DNA from: Paractinoplanes ferrugineus
GTDB taxonomy: Bacteria; Actinomycetota; Actinomycetes; Mycobacteriales; Micromonosporaceae
Direction: 5' to 3'
Length of the DNA: 64,000 bases
NCBI RefSeq assembly: GCF_016862195.1
Contig: NZ_BOMM01000008.1
Location: 186,001-250,000, forward strand
The notes under the pieces are model-generated. The model saw nothing but the letters and a program-made list of their open reading frames with translations. It made no database searches and was not told the origin of the DNA. Every line of letters starts with the position of its first letter. Positions within the stretch are counted from its first letter, which is position 1. The position numbers and the translations under genes were made by a program. Shown piece by piece: positions 1 through 8,561 of the stretch.

Positions 1-877
1 TCACCGCTCCCGGGCAGACCGAGGCCGAGAAGCTCTTGGTCTTGGTACGGGCGCCGCCGTCGAGTTCGTACTCCATCTTGCTCTTGAGTTTCACGTCGAT
101 CCGGCGGGCTCGGGTGGTTCGGATGAACGGCGAGTGATCGGAGCGGCCGACCGCCATCGTGCCGAGAGCGCGGGCCCACTCCAGGGCGCCGTGCGCGGTG
201 GCGACACCGACGTCCAGCCAGCCGTCGTCGGGCTTGGCGTCGTCGAACGCGTGGATGCCGCCGGTGATCGTGCCGACGTTGCCGATGAGCACGCAGCTGG
301 CCTCGTCGTCGAACCACTTCACCCCGTCGATGAGGATGCGGGCGTGCGCCGGCTCGCCGTTGACGTGCCGCACCCCGGCCCACACGTACGCCAGCTTCCC
401 GAGCCGGTCCTTCATCTTCCGGTCGGCATCGCTGATCATCGCCCCGTCGAACCCGACCCCGGCCATCACCCCGAAGTATTCGCCGGCGAGTCGGCCGAGG
501 TCGATGCGATGGCGCCGCCCGTGCAACGCGATGTCGACCGCTTCGGCCAGGTTGTGCGGGATGCCCAGGTTGGTGGCAAGCAGGTTCCCGGTGCCGGCCG
601 GGATGATCGCCACCGGAATCTTCGAGCCGCCCTTCTCCCGGGCGACCACGTCGAGCGACCGCTGCACCATGCCGTCGCCGCCCCACACCACGAGCAGGTC
701 GACGCCGGCCGCGATGGCCTTGCGAACCTGCTTCGGAGCCTTGCGACTCTTCGGTACCTCGGCCCAGATCAGCTTGTCGACGCCGCCGTCGGTGAGGCGG
801 CGCCGAAGCTCGTCGAGCCCGCCGTCGAGAGTCTTGCGCTGGTGGGCCACGACGGCGATGGTTCGGGGCGTGTGCAT
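1..877 (-). CDS. Diacylglycerol/lipid kinase family protein (3' end outside window)
   Basis: Read from ATG at 877 leftward to the window edge without a stop; about 292 residues are visible, close to the usual 300 of the family, so only a short tail is missing. The N-terminal ATP-binding half carries the GGDG motif (residues 66-69) and a GTGN motif (about 95-98) typical of the DAGK catalytic domain (DgkB/YegS type). Such enzymes phosphorylate diacylglycerol or a related lipid at the inner membrane face, which recycles phosphatidic acid. The exact lipid cannot be read from sequence. The gene is single and faces away from the GAF gene's promoter side, so no operon partner is evident. Confidence 0.85.
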   Translation of the reverse strand, partial: MHTPRTIAVVAHQRKTLDGGLDELRRRLTDGGVDKLIWAEVPKSRKAPKQVRKAIAAGVDLLVVWGGDGMVQRSLDVVAREKGGSKIPVAIIPAGTGNLLATNLGIPHNLAEAVDIALHGRRHRIDLGRLAGEYFGVMAGVGFDGAMISDADRKMKDRLGKLAYVWAGVRHVNGEPAHARILIDGVKWFDDEASCVLIGNVGTITGGIHAFDDAKPDDGWLDVGVATAHGALEWARALGTMAVGRSDHSPFIRTTRARRIDVKLKSKMEYELDGGARTKTKSFSASVCPGAV

Positions 878-941
878 GGTCGCGCACTACCCGCTTCGTC
901 CGATCGGTAATCGGCCCCGCTCGATCGGTGCGGCGGGCCGG

Positions 942-1520
942 TCAGCTCACCGTCTCGCGCATGCGCTGCTCGGCGGCGGCGCTTCGGATCACCATGAGCC
1001 GCAGCTCCAACTCGTCGGAGACCATCGACGCCAGGTGCTGCAGGGCACGCAGTTGACGGGGCGACGCCTCGCGAGGGCGGTTGTCGATGACGTTGACGGT
1101 GCCGAGGCGGTAACCGTCGTGGGTGCGGATCGGCGCCGCCGCGTAGAAGCGCAGGCCCAGCTCACCGCGGACCAGCGGGTGCTCCAGCGTGCGCGGGTCG
1201 ACGGCCGCGTTGTTGATGACGTAGATGTCGTCCTGGGCGATGACCGACGCGCACAGGCCCGGCTCCTTGCCCACCTCACGCACGCCGCTCAGCCCCTCGC
1301 AGGCGGCTAGCCACACGCGGTCCTGCTCGACCAGGGACACCGTCGCGATCGGCGTGTCGAAGATGGTCGCCGCCACGAACGCGATCCGCTCGTACGCGTC
1401 CTCGACCGGCTGGTCGACCATCCGATAGCGCCGGACGGCCTCGAGTCGTGCCTGCTCCGGCGAGCCGACACTGTCCAGGTACTCGTACGCGCCGGACGAC
1501 ACCGGATTGCTGTTGGTCAT
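942..1520 (-). CDS. GAF-domain protein
   Basis: 192 residues made almost entirely of one GAF domain. The region from about residue 45 onward (AFVAATIFDTPIATVSLVEQ) is the usual GAF core, with a Cys-containing loop (GLCASVIAQDD) as in free-standing actinobacterial GAF sensors. There is no kinase, GGDEF or DNA-binding output domain, so it probably acts through a partner or only binds a ligand. ATG at 1520 is preceded by a strong ribosome site (GAGGAGG, about 7 bases upstream). Ligand and role are unknown. Confidence 0.8.
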   Translation of the reverse strand: MTNSNPVSSGAYEYLDSVGSPEQARLEAVRRYRMVDQPVEDAYERIAFVAATIFDTPIATVSLVEQDRVWLAACEGLSGVREVGKEPGLCASVIAQDDIYVINNAAVDPRTLEHPLVRGELGLRFYAAAPIRTHDGYRLGTVNVIDNRPREASPRQLRALQHLASMVSDELELRLMVIRSAAAEQRMRETVS

Positions 1521-1662
1521 GACCGAACCTCCTCGCCGTGATCGCGGTTACGGCCGAGCCTAGAAATACCCACGGTGTCCCGCAACGGCGCGGACAGCTC
1601 ATTTCGGGGTAACCCGTCCAGTTCGAACGTGAAAGTCGCACCCCGTGTGCGATTCGGGCGGC

Positions 1663-2496
1663 TCACCTGATCCAGCGGTCGTACGGGTGGCGGCCGGGGC
1701 GGAAGCCGTACGCCTCGACGACCGCCACCGCCTCGGCGAAGCCCCGCCCGACCCACTCGGGCAGGTGGGCGTCGCTGCCGAACGAGACCGCCTCGCCGCC
1801 CTCCGCCCGCCACCAGCGCACCAGTTCGGGCCGGGCGGGCCGGCGGGTGTTGATCTCGAGCACCCGGCCGGTGTCCGCGAGCGCGCGCAGCGCCACCCGG
1901 AACTCGTCCTCGAAAGCGGCCGGGTCGAACGGGCCGGCACTCGCCGGCCAGTACCGGCCGACGTAGTCGATGTGGGCGAGCACCTCGAAGGCGTCCGAGC
2001 CGGCGACCAGGCGGGGTATCTCGGCGAGGTAGGTGCGGACCACGTCGGCGGCCGGGTGCCGCTTGAACTGGGTCGGCGGTTCGGCGAAACCGTCGCCGAG
2101 GGGCAGACAGTGCAGCGAGCCCAGCACCCGCTCGAACTGCCCGGCAGCGAGCAGAGCCGCGACCGCCTCGGTGTGCCGGTGCGGTTCGCCCACCTCGACG
2201 CCGGTGATGATGCGCAGGTCCGGGAACTGGTCGCGGCAGCGCTGCACGCACTCCAGATAGCCGTCGACGTCCAGCCGTGGCGGGGTGAGCGTCAACTCCG
2301 GCGTACGCAGGGCCGCCAGGTGCGGGTGGCCGTCGAGGTCGTCGTCGACCTCGGACCACACGGTGTGATCGAGATGCTCGGTGAAGGCGATCGCCGGCAG
2401 GCCGAGCTCGACCGCCCGGGCGCAGGTGCGCTCCATCGAACCGAGCGGCGCGTCCCACGACCATTCACTGTGCACATGACCATCGGCTGGCAGCAT
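1663..2496 (-). CDS. PHP-domain phosphoesterase (histidinol-phosphatase-like)
   Basis: 277 residues. The N-terminal HVH (residues 7-9) opens the metal-binding PHP fold. Later motifs fit too: GVEVGE with following His residues, GSLHCLP, HIDYVGR and a C-terminal FGSDAH. Family members are metal-dependent phosphoesterases, and histidinol phosphatase is the closest characterised activity. The start lies 3 bases after the bioD stop on the same strand, so it is probably co-transcribed with bioF-bioD. A biotin-pathway role is not known for this family; the link is positional only. Confidence 0.8.
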   Translation of the reverse strand: MLPADGHVHSEWSWDAPLGSMERTCARAVELGLPAIAFTEHLDHTVWSEVDDDLDGHPHLAALRTPELTLTPPRLDVDGYLECVQRCRDQFPDLRIITGVEVGEPHRHTEAVAALLAAGQFERVLGSLHCLPLGDGFAEPPTQFKRHPAADVVRTYLAEIPRLVAGSDAFEVLAHIDYVGRYWPASAGPFDPAAFEDEFRVALRALADTGRVLEINTRRPARPELVRWWRAEGGEAVSFGSDAHLPEWVGRGFAEAVAVVEAYGFRPGRHPYDRWIR

Positions 2497-2499
2497 GAC

Positions 2500-3915
2500 T
2501 CAATGGTGCCCGTCGCCGATCTCCTCGGCCCAGTTTCGCCAGTTGTCGATCTCGCCGTAGAGGGTCGGGGTCAGCCAGCCCGGCGCGGAGCGGCGGAAGA
2601 CCCCGGGATCCATCCGGCCGGCGCCGTCCGGCAGCGCGCCGATCAGGTGCGGGGCCAGGTCGCTGAGGTTGGCCCAGTGCACCAGGTCCGGGTCGGCCGG
2701 CCACGCACCGATCACCACCCCGGCCGGCACCCCCCGGCGGTTGAGCGCCTCCAGGGTGAGCGCGGTGTGGTTGAGCGTGCCGAGGCCGGCCCGGGCCACC
2801 ACGATCGTCTTCACGCCGAGCGTGGTGGCCAGGTCGGCGACCGTCCACGCCTCGCCGGAGGGGCGTACGCCCATCGGCACCAGCAGACCGCCGGCCCCCT
2901 CCACCAGCACCAGGTCATGCTTCTCGGACTCGGCGCGGATGGCGTCGACGACCTCGTAGAGCTCGAGCGGGGGCATCGACGCGACGGTGGCGGCGGCGAG
3001 CGGCGCCATCGGGTCCGGGTATTCGGCGAGCACCCGGGTGGTCTCGGGGGCGGCCAGGTGCTTGATGACGTCGAGGTCGGTGGGCGCACCCGAGGCGATG
3101 CCGGTCTGCCCCGGCTTGATGACCGCCACCCGCAGGCCGGCGGCGTGCGCGGCGGCCACCACCGCGGCCGTGACGATCGTCTTGCCGACGTCGGTGTCGG
3201 TGCCGGTGACCAGCACGATTCCCCGCCACTCGCCGGTGTCGGCGTGGTGCGGCGCACCCTGCGGCTCGGTCGTGCTGGCCTGCGCCGCGAGTTCGGCGGC
3301 GATCTCCGCGCCGAGGTCCGCCCCGGTGGGCAGCTCGGGCGACCCGAGGCCGCCCCCGAAACCGGGTCCGTCCCCGAAACCGGGCCCGCCCGGCGCGGGC
3401 GAGATCGGCGCGGGCGAGATCGGCATGGGCGAGCCGGGGGCGGGTGAGCCGGGCGCGGGCGAGATCGGCGCGGGGAAGACCGGTGCGGGCGAGATCGGGG
3501 CGGGCGAGATCGGGACGCCGGGCGGCTCGGTCGCGGGCGGGCGGGGTGGTGCGGTCGCCGACTCCGGTTCGCCCGGATCACGTCCGGAGCCGCTCCCGCG
3601 CTGCGGGAGAGCCGGCTCGACCGGCGGCGCGGGTTCTCCGACCGGGATGTCGTCGGCGAGCGGTCCGTCGCGGAAACCGGTTGGCGAGTGGTCGCCGAAC
3701 GGATCGGCGGCGGTGCCGTTCCCGGCGGCCTCGGCCGACGCGGGGGCGAGAGAGGTGGGCGCACCGGTGGAGACCGAGGGCGCGACGAGGGGGAACGGCG
3801 TCGGCGGGAGGGGGAAGCTGCCGGCGGTGGGGATGAAGACGACGTTGGCGGAGGGCAGGCGGGTCGTCACGGCGGTGATGTCGGGGGAGGTCGGGGACTG
3901 GGTCGGGGCGGTCAT
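2500..3915 (-). CDS. bioD: Dethiobiotin synthetase with long Pro-rich N-terminal extension
   Basis: BioD closes the ureido ring of dethiobiotin from 7,8-diaminopelargonate, CO2 and ATP. The catalytic part begins near residue 230 with the P-loop GTDTDVGKT and continues with VIKPGQTG and VEGAGGLLVP, all BioD signatures; this part alone has the normal size of about 240 residues. It is preceded by roughly 229 residues rich in Pro, Ala and Gly, including tandem SPAP-type pentapeptides around residues 128-175. The ATG at 3915 overlaps the bioF stop (ATGA), which supports this start over an internal one, and I see no good start just before the P-loop domain. The extension is the odd feature. The enzyme call is firm. 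Confidence 0.9.
   Translation of the reverse strand: MTAPTQSPTSPDITAVTTRLPSANVVFIPTAGSFPLPPTPFPLVAPSVSTGAPTSLAPASAEAAGNGTAADPFGDHSPTGFRDGPLADDIPVGEPAPPVEPALPQRGSGSGRDPGEPESATAPPRPPATEPPGVPISPAPISPAPVFPAPISPAPGSPAPGSPMPISPAPISPAPGGPGFGDGPGFGGGLGSPELPTGADLGAEIAAELAAQASTTEPQGAPHHADTGEWRGIVLVTGTDTDVGKTIVTAAVVAAAHAAGLRVAVIKPGQTGIASGAPTDLDVIKHLAAPETTRVLAEYPDPMAPLAAATVASMPPLELYEVVDAIRAESEKHDLVLVEGAGGLLVPMGVRPSGEAWTVADLATTLGVKTIVVARAGLGTLNHTALTLEALNRRGVPAGVVIGAWPADPDLVHWANLSDLAPHLIGALPDGAGRMDPGVFRRSAPGWLTPTLYGEIDNWRNWAEEIGDGHH
3393..3530 (-). repeat. Tandem 15-bp repeats encoding SPAP-type pentapeptides in bioD
   Basis: On the plus strand the units read as variants of gcgggcgagatcggc, repeated head to tail with substitutions. 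In the bioD frame they encode Ser-Pro-Ala-Pro-x pentapeptides. The in-frame period of 15 bases preserves the reading frame, and such tracts are prone to length change by slippage. They lie outside the catalytic domain. Confidence 0.8.
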
Positions 3916-5066
3916 GGGGCGCACTCCACGATCACGTCCAGGGCTCGGGCGAAGGCCTGGTCGGGGACGCCGGCGTTGAGGGTCAGGCGCAGGCGGGACG
4001 AACCGTCCGGGGTGGACGGCGGGCGGAAGCAGCCGACCGCCACACCGCGGTCGCGGCAGTCGGCGGCCCACGTCACGGCTGGTTCCGGGCCGGGGGCCGG
4101 GACCGACAGCACGGCGGCGGCCGGCGGGTCGACCTCGAGGCCGGCCTCGGTGAGGCGGGCCACGGTCCGGGCCGCTCGGGCGGCGAGGGTGGCGCGCCGG
4201 TCGTCGGCCCGGGTGGTCAGCCGCAGTGCCTCGTGGACGCCGGCCACGACGGCGGGCGGCAGGGCGGTGTCGTAGATGAACGTACGACCGGTGTCGATCA
4301 GGTGGTGGATGAACGGGGCGGGGGCGGCCACCACGCCGCCGGCGCCGCCCAGCGCCTTGGAGAGGGTGGCGGTGACTATCACGTCGGGCCGGCCGGCCAA
4401 GCCCGCGGCAGCGACGCCACCCGCGCCGGCGGGGCCGAGCAGGCCCAGGGCGTGCGCGTCGTCGATCAGCAGCAGGGCGCCCCGGGACGAGGTGACCTCG
4501 TGCAGGGACGCCAGCGAGGCCAGGTCACCGTCCACCGAGAACACCGATTCGGTCACCACCACGGCAGTCCGGCCGGGGTGGGCGTCGAGGATCGCGGCGA
4601 CCGCGGCCGGGTCGTTGTGCGGGGCGACCACGGTGCGCTGCCCGGAGATCCGGCAGCCGTCGATCAGCGAGGCGTGGTTGTAGGCGTCCGAGACGATCAG
4701 ATCGCAGACCGCCGTGGCGGCGCGGACGGCGGCGAGGTTGGCCAGGTAACCCGAGGAGAAGACGAGGGCCGCCGGGAAGCCGAGGAAGTCGGCCAGGGCC
4801 GACTCGAGGGCGGCGTGCGCGTCCGTCGAGCCGCGAACCAGGCGTGAACCGGTGGCGCCCAGCCCGTACGCGGCAAGGGCGTCGGCTGCGGCGGCGACCA
4901 CCGCGGGATGGGCGGACAGGCCGAGGTAGTCGTTGCCGGCCAGATCGACGACGAAGTCGTCGGCCGGGCGCGGGCGCAGCTGACGGGTGAGCCCGGCCTT
5001 CGCCCGGCTTGCGGCGAGGCGTTCCAGCGCATCCAACCAGCCCGTCAAGACACCCCCATCGATCAC
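3912..5066 (-). CDS. bioF: 8-amino-7-oxononanoate synthase (BioF)
   Basis: 384 residues of the PLP-dependent alpha-oxoamine synthase family. BioF condenses pimeloyl-ACP or -CoA with L-alanine, the first step of biotin ring assembly. The seen motifs are NDYLGLSAHP near the N-terminus, GLGATGSRLVRGS, DDAHALGLLGPAG, and TLSKALGG, which holds the PLP lysine. The GTG start at 5066 has no clear ribosome site, so the start is less certain than the gene. It is divergent from bioB across 66 bp and overlaps bioD by four bases. No bioA is present in the window. Confidence 0.93.
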   Translation of the reverse strand: MIDGGVLTGWLDALERLAASRAKAGLTRQLRPRPADDFVVDLAGNDYLGLSAHPAVVAAAADALAAYGLGATGSRLVRGSTDAHAALESALADFLGFPAALVFSSGYLANLAAVRAATAVCDLIVSDAYNHASLIDGCRISGQRTVVAPHNDPAAVAAILDAHPGRTAVVVTESVFSVDGDLASLASLHEVTSSRGALLLIDDAHALGLLGPAGAGGVAAAGLAGRPDVIVTATLSKALGGAGGVVAAPAPFIHHLIDTGRTFIYDTALPPAVVAGVHEALRLTTRADDRRATLAARAARTVARLTEAGLEVDPPAAAVLSVPAPGPEPAVTWAADCRDRGVAVGCFRPPSTPDGSSRLRLTLNAGVPDQAFARALDVIVECAP

Positions 5067-5120
5067 GAGAAAGGGAAACTATCACTCACCGCCGAAAGCC
5101 CTACCGAGGTGGAAGGTCTG

Positions 5121-5126
5121 TAGGGT
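5121..5126 (+). promoter_or_regulatory. Putative leaderless -10 (TAGGGT) of bioB
   Basis: TAGGGT lies exactly six bases before the bioB ATG, so transcription starting 7 bases past the hexamer would begin on the start codon. No ribosome site is present at a normal distance; a GAGGTGGA stretch lies about 20 bases upstream, too far. No convincing -35 element is visible. Confidence 0.5.
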
Positions 5127-5132
5127 ACGGGC

Positions 5133-6128
5133 ATGCCAGATATCCTCGAGCGGGCCCGCGCCCAAGTGCTTGCGAATGGTGTCGGCCTCGGTGAGGCGGA
5201 GATTCTCGAGGTCCTTCGAACTCCCGACGAAGACCTTCCCGAGCTGCTCCAACTCGCCCACGACGTGCGGATGAAGTGGTGCGGGCCGGAGGTCGAGGTC
5301 GAGGGCATCGTCTCGCTGAAGACCGGCGGATGTCCGGAGGACTGCCACTTCTGCTCGCAGTCCGGGCTGTTCACGTCGCCGGTCCGCGCGGTGTGGCTGG
5401 ACATCCCGTCGCTGGTGGAGGCGGCCAAGCAGACGGCGGCCACCGGGGCGACCGAGTTCTGCATCGTGGCCGCCGTGCGCGGCCCCGACAAGCGGCTCAT
5501 GGACCAGATGCGCGAGGGCGTCAAGGCGATCCGGGCGGCCGTCGACATCCAGGTCGCGGCCAGTCTCGGCATGCTCACCCAGGAGCAGGTCGACGAGCTG
5601 GTCGAGATGGGGGTGCACCGCTACAACCACAATCTCGAGACGTGCCGGTCCTTCTTCCCCAACGTCGTCACCACGCACTCGTGGGAGGAGCGCTGGGGCA
5701 CACTCAAGATGGTGCGCGACTCCGGCATGGAGGTCTGCTGCGGCGGCATCCTCGGGCTCGGCGAGACGATCGAGCAGCGCGCCGAGTTCGCGGCCCAGCT
5801 GGCCGAGCTCGACCCGCACGAGGTCCCGATGAACTTCCTCAACCCGCGTCCGGGCACGCCGCTCGGGGACCAGCCGGTGGTGGAGGGCAAGGACGCGCTG
5901 CGCGCGATCGCCGCCTTCCGGCTGGCGATGCCGAGAACCATCCTTCGGTACGCGGGGGGCCGCGAGATCACTCTCGGCGATCTGGGTACGCGTGATGGCC
6001 TGCTCGGTGGCATCAACGCGGTGATCGTCGGCAACTACCTGACCACGCTCGGCCGGCCGGCGACCGAGGACCTCGCGCTGCTGGAGGACCTGAAGATGCC
6101 GGTCAAGGCCCTGTCGGCGACCCTCTGA
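5133..6128 (+). CDS. bioB: Biotin synthase (radical SAM)
   Basis: 331 residues. BioB inserts sulfur into dethiobiotin by radical SAM chemistry. The CxxxCxxC cluster that binds the SAM [4Fe-4S] centre is present as CPEDCHFC near residue 67. Further BioB hallmarks are [18 protein letters not shown] and a C-terminal GGRE region. The ATG at 5133 gives the usual length and sits six bases after TAGGGT. The stop is 5 bp before a small gene that matches the biotin synthase auxiliary protein, so the two are almost certainly co-expressed. Confidence 0.96.
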   Translation: MPDILERARAQVLANGVGLGEAEILEVLRTPDEDLPELLQLAHDVRMKWCGPEVEVEGIVSLKTGGCPEDCHFCSQSGLFTSPVRAVWLDIPSLVEAAKQTAATGATEFCIVAAVRGPDKRLMDQMREGVKAIRAAVDIQVAASLGMLTQEQVDELVEMGVHRYNHNLETCRSFFPNVVTTHSWEERWGTLKMVRDSGMEVCCGGILGLGETIEQRAEFAAQLAELDPHEVPMNFLNPRPGTPLGDQPVVEGKDALRAIAAFRLAMPRTILRYAGGREITLGDLGTRDGLLGGINAVIVGNYLTTLGRPATEDLALLEDLKMPVKALSATL

Positions 6129-6133
6129 CGGTC

Positions 6134-6310
6134 ATGTTCTGCGACCGTTGCGGGGAGAACGCCGCCGCCGGTGACCACGCGGCGTGCGCGGCGGCCCGCG
6201 AGCTGGAGCCGCCGCGCTTCTGCCCCCAGTGCCGCCGCCGGATGAAGGTGCAGGTCGTGCCGACCGGCTGGCGCGCCAGTTGCGTCGAGCACGGCACCCG
6301 CACGGCTTGA
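6134..6310 (+). CDS. bsaP: Biotin synthase auxiliary protein (BsaP-like), 58 aa
   Basis: A short protein beginning MFCDRCGE, with a second Cys pair in [10 protein letters not shown] and a C-terminal segment ending in a Cys and EHG. The paired Cys-x2-Cys motifs and the PPRFCP / GWRASC pattern match what I recall of BsaP, the actinobacterial protein that BioB needs for turnover, probably by helping its auxiliary iron-sulfur cluster. It starts 5 bp after the bioB stop and is well within a bioB-bsaP operon. Too short for many gene callers, so easily missed. Confidence 0.85.
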   Translation: MFCDRCGENAAAGDHAACAAARELEPPRFCPQCRRRMKVQVVPTGWRASCVEHGTRTA

Positions 6311-6579
6311 GGCTGGTCCAGGGGTGCTGTCCGCAGTGAGCATCGGCCGATCGCCGGTTCGAGGTGGCCTGGCGCATGGGCCGCATCCCGACCCACGCCC
6401 GCATCGGAATCGCCGGCCGCTACGTGCTCCACGACTTTCCCGCTCACGCGGCGGTCTGCGGCTGTTTCACCCCATGAGCAAGGCGGCTGTCACCTCACCG
6501 GACTCGTCGAACGCACCATCGGCTGACTCATCCACCTCCGCCGCCGCGCTTTCCTGTGGCGGCGGCCGGTGTCTCGTCT
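6311..6579. other. Convergent gap between bsaP and the ACT-GNAT gene
   Basis: About 270 bp with no confident gene. On the plus strand 6340-6477 reads open in a protein-like way (for example RFEVAWRMGRIPTHARIG) and ends in TGA, but it has no credible start and may be a gene remnant or chance. A GC hairpin lies at the right end. Confidence 0.4.
6538..6565. terminator. GC-rich hairpin between convergent genes
   Basis: CCGCCGCC (6538-6545) pairs with GGCGGCGG (6558-6565) around a 12-base loop. It sits between the rightward bioB-bsaP unit and the leftward ACT-GNAT gene, where a bidirectional terminator would be expected. There is no T-run. Confidence 0.4.
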
Positions 6580-7623
6580 CTAGGGCAGGGCCGGTGTCTC
6601 GTCGCCGACCGGGTCGCGGCCGGGCACCGGCAGGGTCACCGTGACCAGGGAGCCGTCCCGGTCGGCTGGGCCGGCGCCCAGGCGCGACAGGGTGCGCAGC
6701 ATCGGCACGTTGTCGGCGGAAGTGTGGGCCACCAGCGCCGCGAAGCGGCCCCGTTCGGCGTACGCCATCAGGCGCCGCAGCAACGCGGTGCCGATGCCGC
6801 GTCGCTGCCAGCCGTCCTCCACCAGGATCGCGATCTCGCCGAGGTCGCCCTCGGCGAGCAGGCCGGCCATGGCCACGACGCTGGGACCGGACGTCACGAC
6901 CAGGGTGCGGCCGCCGGCCGGCTGAAGGAGGCGGACCGTCCGGGCGTCGGACGGCGCGACCCCGCCCAGGTAGCGGCGGGCGATCGTCTCGGTGGAGCAG
7001 CGAGCGTGCAGGTCTCGTACACCCTCGGCGTCCTCCGGGGCCGCCGGCCGCATGATCAGCTCGGCGCCGTCCGGAAGCAGAAGCGTGGTTTGTTCCTGCT
7101 GGTGGCGGAAGAGCGCGCCGGACAGCTCGACCAGCGCCTGCGCACGGGCGAACTCGGCGGGCGTGAACGAGGGTCGCGCCCGCAGCACCTCGTAGGAACC
7201 GCCGGCCGGATCGGCGAGGGTCATCCGGGCCTCGTCGTAGCCGGGGCGGCCCGGCAGGGAGTCGGGCCGCCACCGAACCTCCGTGGCGTCGAGGAGCGCG
7301 ACGAGCGCCTCGCCCAGCGCGTCGTGGTCGTGCACCAGTCGGCCGGCCAGGGCCAGCGCCCTGGTCGGCTGGTCGACGAGTCCTTCCGCCTCGGCGCGGG
7401 CCACGAACGCGTTGCGGCCACGGCCCCGGGCGATCGCCCCGAGCAGGTCGGCCTCGGTGAGCGCGTCGGGCGCGTCGATGAGGAAATCGTCTATCGCGCC
7501 GGCCTCGGTGGTGTGCACCTGGACGGCGAGAATGTTCACCGACCTGAGCGCGAGGCTCGCGGTCAGAACGGATAGATAGCCCGGTCGGTCGTCCACCGTT
7601 GCCCGGATCCGCCACAGCGCCAT
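6580..7623 (-). CDS. ACT domain fused to GNAT acetyltransferase
   Basis: 347 residues. The N-terminus (WRIRATVDDRPGYLSVLTAS) is an ACT-type ligand-binding domain. The C-terminal third is a GNAT domain with the acetyl-CoA loop in WQRRGIGTALL and the usual following helix. The middle has no recognised motif. The architecture suggests acetylation gated by a small ligand such as an amino acid; this is inference from domain order. ATG at 7623 follows GGAG at a normal distance. The upstream neighbour on the same strand is another ACT protein, so the two may work together. Substrate unknown. Confidence 0.75.
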   Translation of the reverse strand: MALWRIRATVDDRPGYLSVLTASLALRSVNILAVQVHTTEAGAIDDFLIDAPDALTEADLLGAIARGRGRNAFVARAEAEGLVDQPTRALALAGRLVHDHDALGEALVALLDATEVRWRPDSLPGRPGYDEARMTLADPAGGSYEVLRARPSFTPAEFARAQALVELSGALFRHQQEQTTLLLPDGAELIMRPAAPEDAEGVRDLHARCSTETIARRYLGGVAPSDARTVRLLQPAGGRTLVVTSGPSVVAMAGLLAEGDLGEIAILVEDGWQRRGIGTALLRRLMAYAERGRFAALVAHTSADNVPMLRTLSRLGAGPADRDGSLVTVTLPVPGRDPVGDETPALP

Positions 7624-7715
7624 GTCGGCACTCCTCTCAGCTTCTCCCGGCTCCAATTCTCTCGCGGCGGTGTTAACCAGACATTGCTTGAGCTGCAATT
7701 TCCCCGAGAGTCCGG

Positions 7716-8432
7716 TCACATGACGACGGGCACCCCGGCGGTGTCGAGCCGGTCGCCGAGGATCACCGCGGCGGCCCGGACGAGCTGCGCCACCCGGTCG
7801 ACCTCGGTGATGTGGAAGGCGGCCGCGGGCAGCTCCTCGGCGTCCTCGCGGGCGACCACGAGCACCAGTCCGGCCCGGCCGAACGGCGCCACCGCGTAGC
7901 GCACGCCGTCGGGCGTGGTGATCGGGCGGGCCCGCAGCGGAGTGATCTCGGGGAGTTGGAGCGGGGCGGGAGCACGCCAGCTCGCGTAGACCGTGGTGGC
8001 GTCGCCGGTGAGGTCGGGCTGCGACCGGGGCACACCGGCCCGCGCGGCCCAGTCGGCCGGCACCACCGCGGCGGCCGCCCAGTCGGCGGCCAGCAGGGCG
8101 GGGACCGCGTCGACGAGGGTGGCGAGGCCGTCGGCCGGGTTGGCGGCGACCTGGGCGAGCAGCTCGGCGTCGTGGCCACCGTTGACCGGGGCGCCGATCG
8201 CTTTCCACACGCCGTCGACCTGTACGCCCGGGATGGCGGCGAGACCGGCGAGGAGGCGTTCCACGCGGGACGCGCCCGGCCAGACGACGGTGAAGTCGTC
8301 GACCGCCCGGCCGCCGAGTCGTTCCAGGACGACCACCTGGACGATGTCGGCACCGGCCACGCCGAGCGTGCGGGCCACCTGGCCGAGGGCACCGGGACGG
8401 TCCGGCAGGGTGACTCGAACCCGCAGCAACAT
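7716..8432 (-). CDS. ACT-domain protein
   Basis: 238 residues. The N-terminal part (VRVTLPDRPGALGQVARTLG) is a classic ACT domain, and the rest (about residues 80-238) has a hydrophobic GAF-like feel but no motif I can name. It starts at ATG 8432 with a strong GGGAGGAG site 5 bases upstream. It lies 92 bp upstream of the ACT-GNAT gene in the same direction and may be its sensor partner. No catalytic residues can be pointed to. Confidence 0.65.
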   Translation of the reverse strand: MLLRVRVTLPDRPGALGQVARTLGVAGADIVQVVVLERLGGRAVDDFTVVWPGASRVERLLAGLAAIPGVQVDGVWKAIGAPVNGGHDAELLAQVAANPADGLATLVDAVPALLAADWAAAAVVPADWAARAGVPRSQPDLTGDATTVYASWRAPAPLQLPEITPLRARPITTPDGVRYAVAPFGRAGLVLVVAREDAEELPAAAFHITEVDRVAQLVRAAAVILGDRLDTAGVPVVM

Positions 8433-8549
8433 GCAACTCCTCCCGTCGGGCGACGGCTCGGAACGCCGTCTCCGTGGCGTCCAGGCTGCCAAATCACCGT
8501 TTCGCCCTGGTTGCGCGACCGTGTCCCGGCCGTCAAGACATGGCCGGAT

Positions 8550-8555
8550 TAGGGT
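8550..8555 (+). promoter_or_regulatory. Putative leaderless -10 (TAGGGT)
   Basis: TAGGGT is exactly six bases before the GTG of the small Cys-rich gene at 8562, the same spacing as at bioB. The AGGAGG just upstream of the GTG is too close (it abuts the start) to act as a normal ribosome site. Confidence 0.45.
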
Positions 8556-8561
8556 GAGGAG

